Notes under the pieces: model-generated
Databases searched by the model: none
What the model saw: the letters and a program-made list of their open reading frames with translations, nothing else
What the model was told of the DNA's origin: nothing
In this document: positions 9,123-20,789 of the stretch, piece after piece
How positions within the stretch are numbered: position 1 is the first letter of the stretch
Layout of the letters: every line of letters begins with the position of its first letter
Program-made: the position numbers and the translations under genes
NCBI GenBank assembly: GCA_030765055.1
Contig: CM060953.1
Coordinates: forward strand, 69,819,316 to 69,883,315
Length of the DNA: 64,000 bases
Direction: 5' to 3'
From: Mantis religiosa
Lineage: Eukaryota; Arthropoda; Insecta; Mantodea; Mantidae

Positions 9123-10634
9123 TTGCCTAAAATACACAAACCCAACATACCCATGAGACCCATTGTAAATAATATAAACACTCCTACTTACCTTCTGGCA
9201 AAATGGCTAACCAAAAAATTTCAGACCTTTCCACAATTCCATACTCTGAGTATAAAAAACTCTTTAGACCTGGTAGAAAAAATTCAAAATCTTAAACTAA
9301 AACCTCATGACACTTTAGTATCCTTTGATGTCCGCTCCCTCTTCCCTAGCATTCCATTAGACAAACTTTTGATTCAACTGAAAAAATGGCTAAATTCTAT
9401 AAACCTGGATGCCAATGCAATAGAAGAATATGTGGCAATGACTGAATTATGTATACATCAAAATTATTTTGTCTTCGATGGAAAATATTATAAACAAATT
9501 TCGGGACTAGCTATGGGAAGCCCGCTATCACCATTTTTGGCCAATCTATACATGAGCTTTTTCGAAACACATATTACTAAAGCCTTCCCTCATATGTTTA
9601 AAACATGGAACAGATACGTAGACGACATCTTTGCAATAGTGCCCTACAAACTAATAGATGATGCTTTGAAACTACTCAACCTGCAAGAACCCAGCATACA
9701 ATTCACAGTAGAAACTGAAGAGGACTGTACTCTACCTTTTTTAGACCTTAAAATCAAAAAAGGCAATGAAAAACTAGAATTTGGCATTCATAGAAAAGCA
9801 ACACACACAGATAATTACATCAAAGCAAATAGTTTCAACCCAATTCCACACAAACATGCAACCATCAACAGTCTGACACACAGATTAGTAAATCTACCTC
9901 TCAGCCAGCAAGAATATCAAAACGAATACCATCAAATCTTAAAAACTGCAATTAAAAATGGATATGGAAAAAACCTTGTAGATAAAAAACTAAAATTATT
10001 CAAACTTCAAAAGAAATTAAAACAGATCACAGCTCTCACACCAATAAAACAAGAAACTAGATTTGCTAAATTTACTTACCACCCCTGGGCCACAAAAAAG
10101 TTCCAAAAAATATTCAAGAAATACAATATAACATTGGCACCAAAAAACAATTACAACATTAAAAACCTACTTCACAGTAATAATACTGATAAGATAAAAC
10201 CAGAGGAAAAGTCAGGCATTTACAAAATTAAGTGTAAAGACTGTGAAAAAATTTACATAGGAAGGACAAAAAGGAACATAGGCACTAGAAAGAAAGAACA
10301 CTTCAGGCACTTAAGATACAAAAATATTGATAAGTCCGCAATAGCAGCTCATTTCTGGTCTGAAAATCATGAAATTGAAGATAGCACAAAATTACTAAAA
10401 TACGTACAAAAACATAGTGAACTCGTCATATGGGAGAGGATATACATAGAAAAACATAAAAACCAACTAATGAACTTTGAAATCCCGCTAGAAGAGAATC
10501 CCACATTTCAGTTCATCACTAAATCAACAGATGGCAGCAACAACCCCAGAATTACCCACACCGCTGGATCTAGCGTCAGTCGCACAAGAGCCGTAGATGC
10601 AAACGAAGATTTGCGAAACATGTCCTCAAAATAG
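9123..10634 (+). CDS. PLE reverse transcriptase/GIY-YIG endonuclease, right copy
   Basis: A 503-codon open frame with the YVDD catalytic box intact. It primes reverse transcription of PLE RNA at a GIY-YIG-cut target in the nucleus (family knowledge). Blocks seen: MRPIVNNINTPTYLLAKW, SFDVRSLFPSIP, SGLAMGSPLSPFLANLYM, YVDDIFAIV (165-173), FLDLKI, then the linker FTYHPWATKKF and a GIY-YIG domain with the PLE-type Cys pair (KCKDC), YIGRTKRN and KEHFRHLRYKN. Upstream sequence is homologous back to about 9035, where the element is truncated, so the native N-terminus is missing. No stops or frameshifts. Whether it is expressed cannot be told. Confidence 0.9.
   Translation: MPKIHKPNIPMRPIVNNINTPTYLLAKWLTKKFQTFPQFHTLSIKNSLDLVEKIQNLKLKPHDTLVSFDVRSLFPSIPLDKLLIQLKKWLNSINLDANAIEEYVAMTELCIHQNYFVFDGKYYKQISGLAMGSPLSPFLANLYMSFFETHITKAFPHMFKTWNRYVDDIFAIVPYKLIDDALKLLNLQEPSIQFTVETEEDCTLPFLDLKIKKGNEKLEFGIHRKATHTDNYIKANSFNPIPHKHATINSLTHRLVNLPLSQQEYQNEYHQILKTAIKNGYGKNLVDKKLKLFKLQKKLKQITALTPIKQETRFAKFTYHPWATKKFQKIFKKYNITLAPKNNYNIKNLLHSNNTDKIKPEEKSGIYKIKCKDCEKIYIGRTKRNIGTRKKEHFRHLRYKNIDKSAIAAHFWSENHEIEDSTKLLKYVQKHSELVIWERIYIEKHKNQLMNFEIPLEENPTFQFITKSTDGSNNPRITHTAGSSVSRTRAVDANEDLRNMSSK
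10588..10627 (+). ncRNA. Hammerhead-like motif, right PLE copy
   Basis: GAG (10588-10590) pairs with CTC (10625-10627). Core CCGTAGA (10591-10597), T, stem II GCAAA-cgaaga-TTTGC (10599-10614), GAAAC (10615-10619), AT, GTC (10622-10624). It encodes the last residues of the PLE ORF. The core departs from CTGANGA at two positions in every family 1 copy. Confidence 0.62.
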
Positions 10635-10701
10635 GTACGAAAGTGAAGCAGATGTGTAAAAAATGCGACTCATCTAAAATTTAATAATAATTTAACTCCA
10701 G

Positions 10702-12030
10702 GTTTAAACAAATTTTGTCATAAAGTTTCAGACATCTGCCAACACCTAAAATGCTCCTTGTTATGAAACTTTTAAATGATTGGGAAACTTTAAAGTAGCC
10801 TCTCCAACATGAACTACTTGCATTAAAGAAAACCTACAATACAATATTTGTACAATACTTAGGCTACACAACTTGGCCAACAGGTACATGGCTCATGTGA
10901 CCACCGCATTTCCCTGTGTACACGTCCTACATCCATTTTAGTCATCACACGTGTGTTGGACTTACTTGTTCTGGTCCCATTCACAAGTGAATGACTTTCA
11001 AAGAGTTTAGAAATTTCTATTTTTGCTTGAGGTTTTTTCAAAAATGGTTTATATATATATTGATATATATAGATATATATTATATTAATATATATATATT
11101 ATATTAATATATATATACTGCAGTATACAGTATCACAGAGTATATATGATATGTATGTGCTTAAGTCATCTAGTAGGAACGTTGTAAGGGATTTTGAAAC
11201 TAAATTAGTTTCAGCATTCCTTATCCGAGAGGCTTTTCATTTGTCAGTAAATAAATTCAAGGAGAGGGGATCAATTCTTGATAGGAAAAAAAGGTAAAAA
11301 GCCATATGCTTACAGAGCAGAAATCAAATTAAATTGGAGAAGGGTTAGAACAGCCATCTTGAAAATTTTTTAGGGTGCCTTGCACAAAAAGCTGACATTT
11401 CGAATGTTTTAATATGGAAAGCAATAAAAATGTTAAAATTCAAACCATATAAGGCTACTGTTATACAGAAATTACTACCATAAGATTACCAAAATCAGAT
11501 AAACTTCTGTAATTGGATTTTGAGGAACATTAAAGATAAAACGGATCTATGATTAATACTGTTCAGAGAAAAAAAGCATGGTTTTATTACATGGTTTAGT
11601 TAAAACATTAGTTTAGATAATATTTTAGTTATAATTTTGATAAGTAAAAACTTAAACCAATTCCTTTGACTAATGTATCAACTATTTTAACATTGGCAAC
11701 AAACAGTAGGGTGATTGTGGCAGCAATGATGGCAGTAACCAGCGCAAGTACAGTAAGTACAGGACTTCGGCTATTACTCAATTTATTTAAATTAATTGAT
11801 GTATCTTTTTAAGGTTTAGAGAGTATTCAATGTCTGTATGTTTTGATGATGTCTGAATTCGGAAGACAGAAGAAATTTTAAAGAAGAGCAGAAGAGTATA
11901 ACATAAATACAGAAAGATACAGAAATAATACACATTATGTTTCGAACAGGTGACAAACATTGGATGTTGGTCTGCTCCCACTCATGCAGTTTAGTGTGGA
12001 AATGTTTTAGGATAGAATTATTAATAATAG
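10702..12030. other. METAP1 intron, AT-rich, no gene seen
   Basis: Nothing recognisable apart from a (TA)-rich satellite-like tract at 11049-11120. Short open frames on both strands have no motif. Confidence 0.5.
11049..11120. repeat. TA-rich microsatellite
   Basis: Runs of atatatat with interspersed ttaa and gatatat units. Confidence 0.9.
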
Positions 12031-12260
12031 TTTATGGCTTGCTCTGTCTTACGGCATGCAATTTTTATTTATGGGGCAATCTGAAAAATGAGGAATGCAA
12101 ACGTAATTCCCATGCATTAGCATAAAAACAAAATATCAGGACAGAAATTAATGCTATTTTGGAAGCTAAACTAATGCATGTGGTTGGTTTCCTCAGAAGA
12201 TGCTGTAGATATATTGATGAAACAACAATAATTTCCAACATTCGTGTGATTAGATGTGTA
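12030..12260 (+). pseudogene. Tc1/mariner-type transposase C-terminal fragment
   Basis: The segment LTACNFYLWGNLKN corresponds to the LTPLDFFLWGYLK block around the third catalytic acidic residue of insect Tc1/mariner-like DDE transposases. It is followed by RTEINAILEAKL and a final CRYIDE, as in the helical C-terminus. The catalytic Asp position reads Asn-like (CNF) and a stop lies near 12123. It is an isolated fragment in the METAP1 intron. Confidence 0.65.
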
Positions 12261-12757
12261 TTGTGTTTATTCTGATAATTGTTAATGTGATTTGAGATTT
12301 GATGTCCATGTATAAGTGACCAGGAGATAGGCTGTGCAACTGCCAGCCAAGTAGTACAATATGTATCCAGAAGGCAGGCCACACACCTGATAGCCAAGTT
12401 TTGTAGCATAGGTACTGTACTAATACACACACCATTTCTCAATGGAAAGTTCAACTATGTGCACATGATTTTTAACTAGAATGTATGGGGAAAAAAAACT
12501 AGAAACAAAGTATAGGCAAGTTCTCAGTAGTACATTTACTTCGTACATTTCTTTAGTTGCTTATTCATCACTTTAAACAATAAATTCATACATTTTATCA
12601 TACATTTTTAAGACATATAAATCATATGTTAAAGACTAGATTGTTCCTTTTTAAATGTCAAATTGATAACTTTAAAAAGCTTTTTGCAACTTATATAATC
12701 AGCCTATTATACTTTCAGGATTATGAGTAGGAAAGAAATCCTACAAGTATGTCATAC

Positions 12758-12980
12758 CATTGCAAACATCACCATCTCGCAGTGGGCGCAGGTCAGGAAT
12801 ACCATGACAAATGACTTCATTGACAGAAGTACAGCAAGAACGAGGAAACTGGTAATAATTAAGTGGCGAAGGGTAACATTCCCTCTCCACACAAGCCTCA
12901 TGCACTACACGATCAATCTCATCTGCTGTTACTCCCACAGCCATGACACGGGCAGCCTCATCCAGAACTTCTCGACCAAG
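12758..12980 (-). CDS. METAP1: Methionine aminopeptidase 1, coding exon 5
   Basis: A 223-nt exon encoding residues 140-213 plus one base, with acceptor ttttctacag and donor gtatgac. It encodes the start of the pita-bread catalytic domain: REVLDEAARVM, EIDRVVHEACVE, CYPSPLNYYQFPRSCCTSVN and NEVICHGIPDLRPL. H198 of CHGIPD is the conserved catalytic histidine. It joins exons 4 (phase 0) and 6 (phase 1) exactly. Confidence 0.97.
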
Positions 12981-13746
12981 CTGTAGAAAATCAACAGAGC
13001 TTCTGTTAATTCTTTACATTATTCAGAAACTGGGGAAACCATCCTTATGCACAAGAGCCGTTAACTATCTTTTTCTGCACTCTAAACTATTGTCTTTCAT
13101 GTCAAAAGCAAAATGACACAAGTTAACTGAAGTATAAAAGTAGCATTATAGTTCTTTTACATTATTTTAATCTGTATGCTTAAAATAATAAAGTTGTACT
13201 TACGTATCAGCTATAAATGAGGATTAAAACCAAAAGGATTTTAAGTTTTCTACAATTGAATCCAAATTTTGAAGTCTTTTAATTTTACATTTGCCAAATT
13301 TTGCATTCATTTTCAATGGAGACAAACACATTCATGAGAACCTTGCAATTTAATTGTAGTTTAGCATTATCCATCTTTACATTCAACCCTGTTTATGGTT
13401 CTTAAATTTCACAATTTCATTTATATACAGGAATTCCAATATATATAAATTTGTGCTCATAAACATTTGATGAACCGAATGAAATAGTCACATTTCCTTC
13501 ATATGTATTATAGTATTCCAAAATTCCTCCACCTTAAAAATAATACATCACAAATGTCTACTTCTCAGGAACATATAACATGTTGTGTTGGATGATCACA
13601 ACCAAAACATGGAAAAGTTGCAGAAATTCCAAACGCAAATGGAACACATTTCATGACTACACTATCTTAGTATTATCGTGTTGGAAAAGTAAACCTTTTA
13701 TTAATAAGATGGCTTCCAAGATTTTAGCTTTACTTCTGTGGTGAGG

Positions 13747-13999
13747 CCATTCCATGGCTGAGTGGTTAGACCGCTCGACTCTCACCAAGGCAGCCCAGGT
13801 TTGATCCAACAAGACCGCAAAGTGAGATTTATGGTGACAACACGGCACTGGGGCAGGTTTTCTCTTGTTTTCTCCGGTTACCACTGCCATTTCATTCTCC
13901 TGGTGTTCCATCTTCATCTCATGTATCATTTGTGTCACCGCCTGTGGTGCCCCATGTAGTAAAAGTGGACATTAAATGCTACACATTTCATTTCACATT
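13747..13999 (+). mobile_element. tRNA-Glu-like SINE
   Basis: A 5' tRNA-like head with a Pol III A box (tggctgagtggttagacc) and a weak B box (ggtttgatcc). It continues with the family body (cgcaaagtgagatttatgg and cctgtggtgccccatgtagt) and an attTC-rich tail. Same family as 33039-33288, 43254-43413 and 51217-51457. Confidence 0.85.
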
Positions 14000-15149
14000 T
14001 CTCTAGTGAAGAGGCCCTTAAGCTAAACTTAGCACAAATGGAGAACAACTAAACTAGACAAAAATGAAATGACTATAAGAAATCACTAAGCATATTTATT
14101 TTTTTATAAAAGTGATTGTGTTGAAGCTATTGAATTTAAAACTGTCAATTTTTAAGAAGCAAGGCAACATATGAAGCTGCCTCAGAGTTATGATGGACCC
14201 AATCCTATCTGAAATGAGAAAAAGGGAGATATTTTGACTCCACTGCCTTTAGTTTCACCAGTTTTTCACAGGTTCTATCAAGGGTTGAAAACCAGTGAAG
14301 ATGATTCAAATATTTTCTCTGATGTCATTTAACTTGAAAAAAGTGAAGTTTCTACTATTATATACTACTTCGACATTACATTCAGATATCAACACTCTTC
14401 ATTGCACTTATCTATTAATATCACCTACGTAAAGTGAGATAACTCACTTAAAGCTAGTGGAGAATGGATTATATCTGTGACGGTCATTGCATCACATTGG
14501 TTACAGATCAATTAACTATAATAGTAACAAATTGTTTCTTACCAATGCATTAGAAGTTTTTCAATGTTATAATAAATTAATATGGAAAAAGATCTCAAAT
14601 TAATAAATGGGCTTACAAAAAATGAGATAATGCTTTGAAGCAGAAGGTAATGGCTTCTTTGTAAGAATCATTAGAGCAGACAAAATATGGGTACATAACC
14701 ACTAACCCAAAACAAAAAGAGCATGCAAGGAATAAACTCCATTCCCCATCAGCAAAATCCAAAAAGTTCTAGATGCAGGGAAAGTTATGTTGACTCTCTT
14801 GGGATGAACAAATTTTTATTTATTTTATTTTTAGTAATGATTTTTAACTGCTGTGGTTTTCAATATCCCATTCTATATTGCATGTGAACTACTTAATTTT
14901 GCTCGGAGACCTCCAAAATCTTGGAAAACTACATGACTATATTACAATATGTTAAAAAAATCAGCTTCGATCTGCAATAAGATCAAAGTAATGTGAACTT
15001 CAGACTGCATATATCACTTTACAAAATGATAATGCTTGGCCTCATTCTACCCGTGTAACAGTTGTAACCACAGCTACTTACTCTTCCAGATCCAACATAC
15101 TCTGCAGTCTTTTTTTTTATGTTTATGTCCTCCAATGATTAATCATACC
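13999..15149. other. METAP1 intron, no gene seen
   Basis: AT-rich sequence without recognisable motif. Nothing reportable. Confidence 0.5.
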
Positions 15150-15345
15150 AGACGATGAATGAAATGGTTGAAATGATGCTCAAATATGCCCAGGGTCCAT
15201 AGAGCTTAGAGTTACTTGACATTCGTCTTTCAGGATAAGGAAAACCCCAAAAAAATCTTATCCAGGTAAATCACCCTGACTGAGATTCAAACTCGGGACC
15301 TCTTCAACGTGAGGCAGACACGCTACTGTCTATGCTACCGAGGCA
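15150..15345 (-). mobile_element. tRNA-Val-like SINE (second SINE family)
   Basis: Read on the minus strand, the head has an A box (ggtagcatagacagtagcg), anticodon-arm sequence with CAC, and a B box (gagtttgaatc). The body then runs left to ccagacgatgaa. A second copy at 50250-50445 is about 85-90% identical by eye. Confidence 0.8.
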
Positions 15346-15478
15346 AGATCAGCAGTCCTTGCAATAAGTGATTATCATGTGCATAGACCACTCAACAAGA
15401 CAATGGGGGCAACGAAATTTTATGATTGTGCACATGACTTAAGGAACTTTTTTTTTTCCCAGAGAAATCCATGTACGA

Positions 15479-16727
15479 GGGCCGTTTGATAAGTCTGGTA
15501 AATTTCCATGAAGGGATGGAAATATTTTGTTGCAACTTTGGGGGTGGAAGGCTTGATTAATTCAAAAGATTGTACAGAAAATTTCAATGTGCTACAATAT
15601 GCAGTTCATTGTTGACAGCCATCTGAACTGGTCAGTCTGATAGCTGTGACTGAAAATAGAAAAAACTAATTCATGCTGTTATTAAACCTTTTCATTTGAA
15701 GGGCTGTACTGCCGCATAAGTCAAAAATGAATTGGATGAACACATGGACTCTGCACCAACACTGAAAACCATTTATTTTGGATCAGTGAATTTAAATATG
15801 GTTGAATTAGCACCAAAGATGAATCACGCATAATACCATTGAAAAAAATCCACAATCTGGTTATGCAAGACCGTCGAATCAAAATTCGTGAGATGGCTGA
15901 GGGTGTAGGCATCTCAAATGAGCCAGTGCAAAATATCCTGCATGAACATTTGGCAATGACAAAGCTGCATGCAAGATGGGTGCCACAATTGCTCATTGAC
16001 CAAAAGCGCATACGAAAGAACATTTCTACCAAGTGTCTGGCAAGTTTTAATCGCAATCCTCAAGACTTTTTGCACCAATTTGTAGCTATCGATGAAACCT
16101 GGATCCATCATTAGCCAAAACAGCAGTCAAAACAATGGACAAAGTCCGGTGAAAGTGCACTAAAGAAGACAAGGAACATTTTGTCGGCTGGTAAGGTGAT
16201 TTTGTATTGTGATTGTGTATTTTGGGATTCTCAAAATAATCCTCATAGACTACTTGGGAAAAGGCAGAACCTAACTGGACCTATTATGCTTCATTGATGG
16301 ATCATTTGCAACATGAGTTGACTGAAAAGAGACCGAGATTGAAATGCAAAAAAGTGTTCTTTCACCAGGATAATACACCACTGCACACATCAGCAATTGC
16401 AATGGCGAAAGTGCATGACTTAGGCTTTGAATTGGTTCATTTACCTTATTCACCAGCCTTAGATCCAAGTGATTCTTCCTGTTTCCTAACTTGAAAATCT
16501 GGCTTGGTGGTAAGAAATTTTCATCAAATGAAGAAGTGATAAGTCACTGTCAACGAGTATTTTGCAGACCTTGATGGAACCTATTTTTCCAATGGGATGA
16601 AATAGCTGGAACATCACTAGACCAAGTGCATAATCATCAATGGAGACTATGTTGAGAAATAAGGTGAGAAGTTCACAAAAAAAAAAAAAAATATATATTG
16701 GCTTTTTACCAGACTTATCAAATCACC
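15479..16727 (+). mobile_element. Mariner element, decayed transposase
   Basis: Terminal inverted repeats: tttgataagtctggtaaa at the left end and its complement near 16706-16724, giving a 1.25-kb element. The transposase is visible in pieces. An N-terminal HTH (DRRIKIREMAEGVGISNEP, 15860-15930) leads to LHARWVPQLL and the first catalytic block VAIDETWIHH, which is followed directly by a stop. HQDN lies at 16361-16372, and YSPALDPSD carries the third Asp of DD34D. Several frameshifts make it inactive. It sits in the METAP1 intron between exons 5 and 4. Confidence 0.9.
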
Positions 16728-18397
16728 ATCGTTCTTCCTATATTCTGCAGGAAGGTTTTGAATGACAGAAAGATTGTGTCAAAAAAATGATACACTTGTA
16801 TTCTATTTTTGTTCAATAAAACAAATTAAAATATTAGTTTTCATTTGACTTTTGGTGTATAAAAGTCTGTGTGAAGTGTGTGTGCAAGTGTGTATGCATG
16901 CACATGTGTGTTACTTATAGATTTCTACACAGCTGCAGCAATTTAAAACAATCTTGGTAAAGATAACCTTTGACACCAGGTGAAGAGTACTGTCCTGTTT
17001 AGAATTTGAGATTCCACTTTTACATCATCAAACCAACACTGGGTAATAAATAATAATCTTATTTGTATAAATTTCTATAGGGTACCAATAAGACAAATTT
17101 TAATATCTTTTAAGGTCCCTGGGAGCCCGTTAGGAAGCTAAGTAAACTAACACATAACAATAGTATACATTCTGGTTACAAAGTTAATACTCAATGAATG
17201 GTAATCACATTTTGACTGGTTATAATTTATGGGCTTCTGTAAATAAAGATTATAAAAAAATTTACTGCTTGCTTAAAGTTGTGGTAAAGCTTGCTTTTCA
17301 GCACAAAACGTTGTAACCATACCTAATATACACTTTCCTTCTGTAATATTTGCATAGTACTTACTATTTTCTTTATTTTTTGTTTTATCAGATATCATAA
17401 GATTTTTAATTAATACTTTAAATATATTAAGTAATAATGTTTAAATGTGTTCAAAAAATGTAAACTTATGACAATGGGAGGGAAGGGAGAAAATATAAAA
17501 CAAAATAAAATGAGGTAACTATGTGATTGGGTAAAGTATATGGTTTCTGTCACTGACACCACATATCTGTGATATGATATTAGAAACCAAATCGAACCAG
17601 AAAAGCAGCTAGTAAGAGCAGAGATATAATCAGAAGTGCATACTCCATACTGAGAAGTACAGTAGAAAGGGTTCTTACATGTAGATCATAATGCTGGACT
17701 ATAAATACAAAAATGATAAATGTTTGATGGCGATTGTCAAAGTTATGAAAAAGGATAAAATATTTCACATTATTGCTACATATATCAATTCATCATTAGA
17801 AATTATATAGATGCAGAGGAAGCTGTTTTGAATAGAAAAATTCAGCAATGGTTATTTTCTGTAATATATTTACAATGGCTTTTTTCCGAAGACAAGTAAA
17901 GGCAGTGGTCCCTTGCAAATTTAAAGCACATAAAAGAACATAAGCCTGACAAAGGGCCTCTAAACAAAATTAAGCAGTACTCAATTTAGCATGGGACATT
18001 CTGAAACATAACAGTTAAGAGTATATACATAAAGAAAAACTAAATTTGTCTTAAAAAAGTTGTCAAAGTTAGCAGTGAGATTAATTATTTAGGACAAACT
18101 TGGGAGGAATAAGCATGGAGTGTCACAAAAGCCTTATTTTAAGTAATACCTACAAACTTGTTGAATAGATGAAAAGAGTAATGATCCAAAACCAGAATTT
18201 AAAGGCAAACTATCTTGAAAAAAGAATAAATTTTAACACAACCTACCTTTAAAATTATTGAATCAAATACATCATTAATGCTAATGATGACGTTTGTTGA
18301 TTCTGTAATTCTGCATCCCAGTATCATGATAAAAATTGTGCAGAATGGTTCTTAATAATATATATATTTCCAATAGCCTTGGATCTTGAAATCTCAC
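16728..18397. other. METAP1 intron, no gene seen
   Basis: AT-rich with scattered short open frames and no domain recognised. Confidence 0.5.
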
Positions 18398-18573
18398 CTT
18401 ACATGCTACCCTCATTCCCTCTATTTCTTCATCCGTAAGAGCTCGTATTTGGGCACTACCACGTACAGCCTGTTCAGACACAGGAATACCCTCAGGATGG
18501 TCTGCATAATCAGGTCTTGGAATGTGTGCAGGCACAGTTCGACGGGGTCCCTGAGGATATGGCCTCAGCTTTC
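18398..18573 (-). CDS. METAP1: Methionine aminopeptidase 1, coding exon 4
   Basis: A 176-nt exon: two bases completing Gly81, then residues 82-139 (KLRPYPQGPRRTVP through EEIEGMRVACK). Acceptor ttcttattcag, donor gtgaga. It contains IPRPDYADHPEGIP, the linker preceding the catalytic domain in eukaryotic MetAP1, and the helix DEEIEGMRVACK that enters it. Phase agrees with exons 3 and 5. Confidence 0.97.
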
Positions 18574-19690
18574 CTGAATAAGAAATCAGAAGATTACGCA
18601 AATGTAAACGGAAAACAAAGATGCTACTTCTACATTTAAGTCTCAACGACACAAGAATAATATTAATTTGTGAAGTCAGGAACATACATAAAAGCACATA
18701 AGTGCAGGTTGTGCAATACCATAGCTTTCTTTTAATCTGGATTTATTTAGTCTTACTCTAACACATTTTGGACTATTCTTGAACTCAAGATCCAGCCCTT
18801 TTGTCTTGAACAACCCTCTACAATACATTTTATATATTTACATTTTGTCATTGGCCATGCATGTATCATGCCTAATTTTGTTAGTTCTTTATTTATAGCA
18901 TTGATCTTTTACTTCCATTTACTATACATAAGCTTTTGTGCATTACATGCTTAAATCCCCCTCTCTTTTCTATTCCCATCCCCATTTTTTATCATTTTCC
19001 TTTTTGCCTGTCATTTTTTACATTTGCTCCCTCTTTATTTGGCACCTTTTTTCCTTTCACTTTTTTGCACATTTTTCTATCTCTACGTATTTTTCCTTAC
19101 TTATTTCCTTCCCACTTAAAAAATATATGTATGTTTAACCATTCTTTGTATCTACTCTACCTTTGTACTGCTCTACATATTATAGGCCCACTTGCTCTTC
19201 CTCATCACACTTGAGCTCTCTTTCTACTTTGTTCTTCTGCTTTTTAAACTTTCCCTATGTTTTTCACACCTCACAAGTATATTTACTAGTAGCCTCAACT
19301 TTCCACACACATGGTTTTCCCTTTTGACCACCCTTCTCACTTTCCACTAAGCATTTGTATAAAATCAAAATTCTTTTTGTCATCCCATACAAACTCCTCC
19401 AAAACTTATTTCATCTTCTTTCCATGTTTTACTTCCACTTTCCTTCGTAATTGCACCTTTGCACTCGCTACTCTCCTACCTTTACTTGTACTTTTACATC
19501 TTTCTTCTATTAACTAACCTTCTTTTTCTCATTTACATCACTTATTCCTATCTCTGCCAGAATATTGGTAGAGAATTAGTAAACACCTTTCTCATCAGCA
19601 TGTTCAATTTACTCATTTCATGTACACAACAACACAAATACAAAACTTGAAAGCAGTGAAGCAAAGGAAAGCAGATTGTACAAACTGAGA
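18574..19690. other. METAP1 intron; pyrimidine-rich stretch
   Basis: From 18940 to 19560 the plus strand is strongly C/T-biased, giving artefactual Phe/Leu/Ser-rich open frames. No gene. Confidence 0.6.
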
Positions 19691-19699
19691 GATATAAAG

Positions 19700-20612
19700 A
19701 CATGTAACCACTTTCAGTTTATATTCCATTCTGCAACATCCTTCCCAAGCTGGACAATCTCCAAAGGAATGATTACTTGTACAGGATATGTGATTGTGTT
19801 ACCATCTGCAGAGTGAGCACAACAGTACTTACATTTCTGTCTTTTCCACAATGGAGCTCCTCTACAAGCATTTCTTCCATGTATGACATGCACACATTTC
19901 TTCAAGGATCAAGGTGACATCTCCAATTTTGAGCTGAGGCAGGCTCTTTAGGTTTGAAGAACTTAGTGAAGACAAGTCAGAAACTTTGATCAGCATTTCC
20001 ATTATCCCGATCATTCTTCCCCATTAGCCCTCTTACCAAGCAGCCCTGGGAGCGATGAACTTCCACAATGTTTCACACAAGATGTTGCCTGTTTCTTGAA
20101 GCACTGAGCAAATTCCATAACTCAGTTATTTGAGGTATGGAAAATCTGGGCAATGTCTAGACAGTATGAAGCAATCTGCTGAAGTGCTGAGATGAAACTA
20201 TCTGTATTCATTGAACAGCACAAAACGATTTGTTGACTTCACTCCTCATCTTAATGTACATAGGATTGGCAACATCAATTCCTGTGACTGCAAAGGGTTT
20301 ATCACCAGAAAGAGGAGCTTTGATTGTTTGACCAGGTGCAATCTTTGCCATATTGTAGTTTTTCCTTATATCTTTGATAGGTATGAAGAATCCAAATTTT
20401 CATCCCTAAGTTTAGACAGAACAATCTGAACATCCATATACTGAAACCTCATGTGTGTGTTTTGGATGATCTAGTGAATAAAGTGGCACTGACCATCTCA
20501 TAGAATGTGATGACATTGTGTTCAAGACAATGCCTAACTGACTGATTTTAGATGCCTAACTGTAAGCATCCACCAGGATGAATGAGCTCATTCTCTATGA
20601 AAATACAGAAAC
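19700..20612 (-). pseudogene. BEL/Pao-type integrase relic
   Basis: The minus-strand frames, reading leftwards, give GVKSTNRFVLF, then TDSFISALQQIA, VMEFAQCFK and WKFIAPRAAW followed by GRMIGIME. These match the order and spacing of the integrase core of BEL/Pao retrotransposons (GVKSTKAYVCLF, TDSFIxALxRF, WxFIxPRAxWWGG-WERM). NELIHPGGCLQLG near 20550-20600 resembles the zinc-binding HH segment. Many stops and frameshifts. The element was probably longer (see 20790-21430). Confidence 0.6.
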
Positions 20613-20624
20613 AATTTTGAATTC

Positions 20625-20777
20625 TTATTAAATTTTAGATGAGTCGCGTTTTTTACACATCTGCTTCACTTTCAAAATAGGTACGAAAGTGAAGCAGATG
20701 TGTAAAAAACGCGACTCATCTAAAATTTAATAATTTTTCGCTTCACTGTGGTGTTCCAATACAGTTGAATCTCGATA
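20625..20777 (-). mobile_element. 153-bp PLE derivative with 12-bp TSD, hammerhead lost
   Basis: Bracketed by aattttgaattc (20613-20624 and 20778-20789). Inverted family 1 PLE ends meet almost directly, giving a near-palindrome, and the 45-bp head ends the element on the right (ttcgcttcactgtggtgttc to ctcgat). The hammerhead-like unit present in sister copies is deleted. Confidence 0.88.
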
Positions 20778-20789
20778 AATTTTGAATTC

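Larger units (their letters stand above)
7264..10689. mobile_element. Head-to-head inverted pair of PLE copies, 12-bp TSD
   Basis: Direct repeats atttaactccag at 7252-7263 and 10690-10701 define one insertion event. A 45-bp head (7264-7308) precedes two arms, 7309-8962 (minus) and 9035-10688 (plus), that are near-perfect inverted copies of about 1.65 kb, separated by a 72-bp spacer. Each arm carries an RT/GIY-YIG ORF and a hammerhead-like motif at its outer end. Both copies lack the N-terminal part of a full PLE protein. The near identity of the arms suggests a recent insertion or recent gene conversion. Confidence 0.9.

Noticed and set aside
8816..9181. Small overlapping open frames across the PLE spacer
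   Set aside because: They are reverse-strand shadows of the two inverted PLE copies.
18936..19650. Phe/Leu/Ser-rich frames resembling membrane proteins
   Set aside because: The plus strand is C/T-rich here; no start context, homology or conserved motif.
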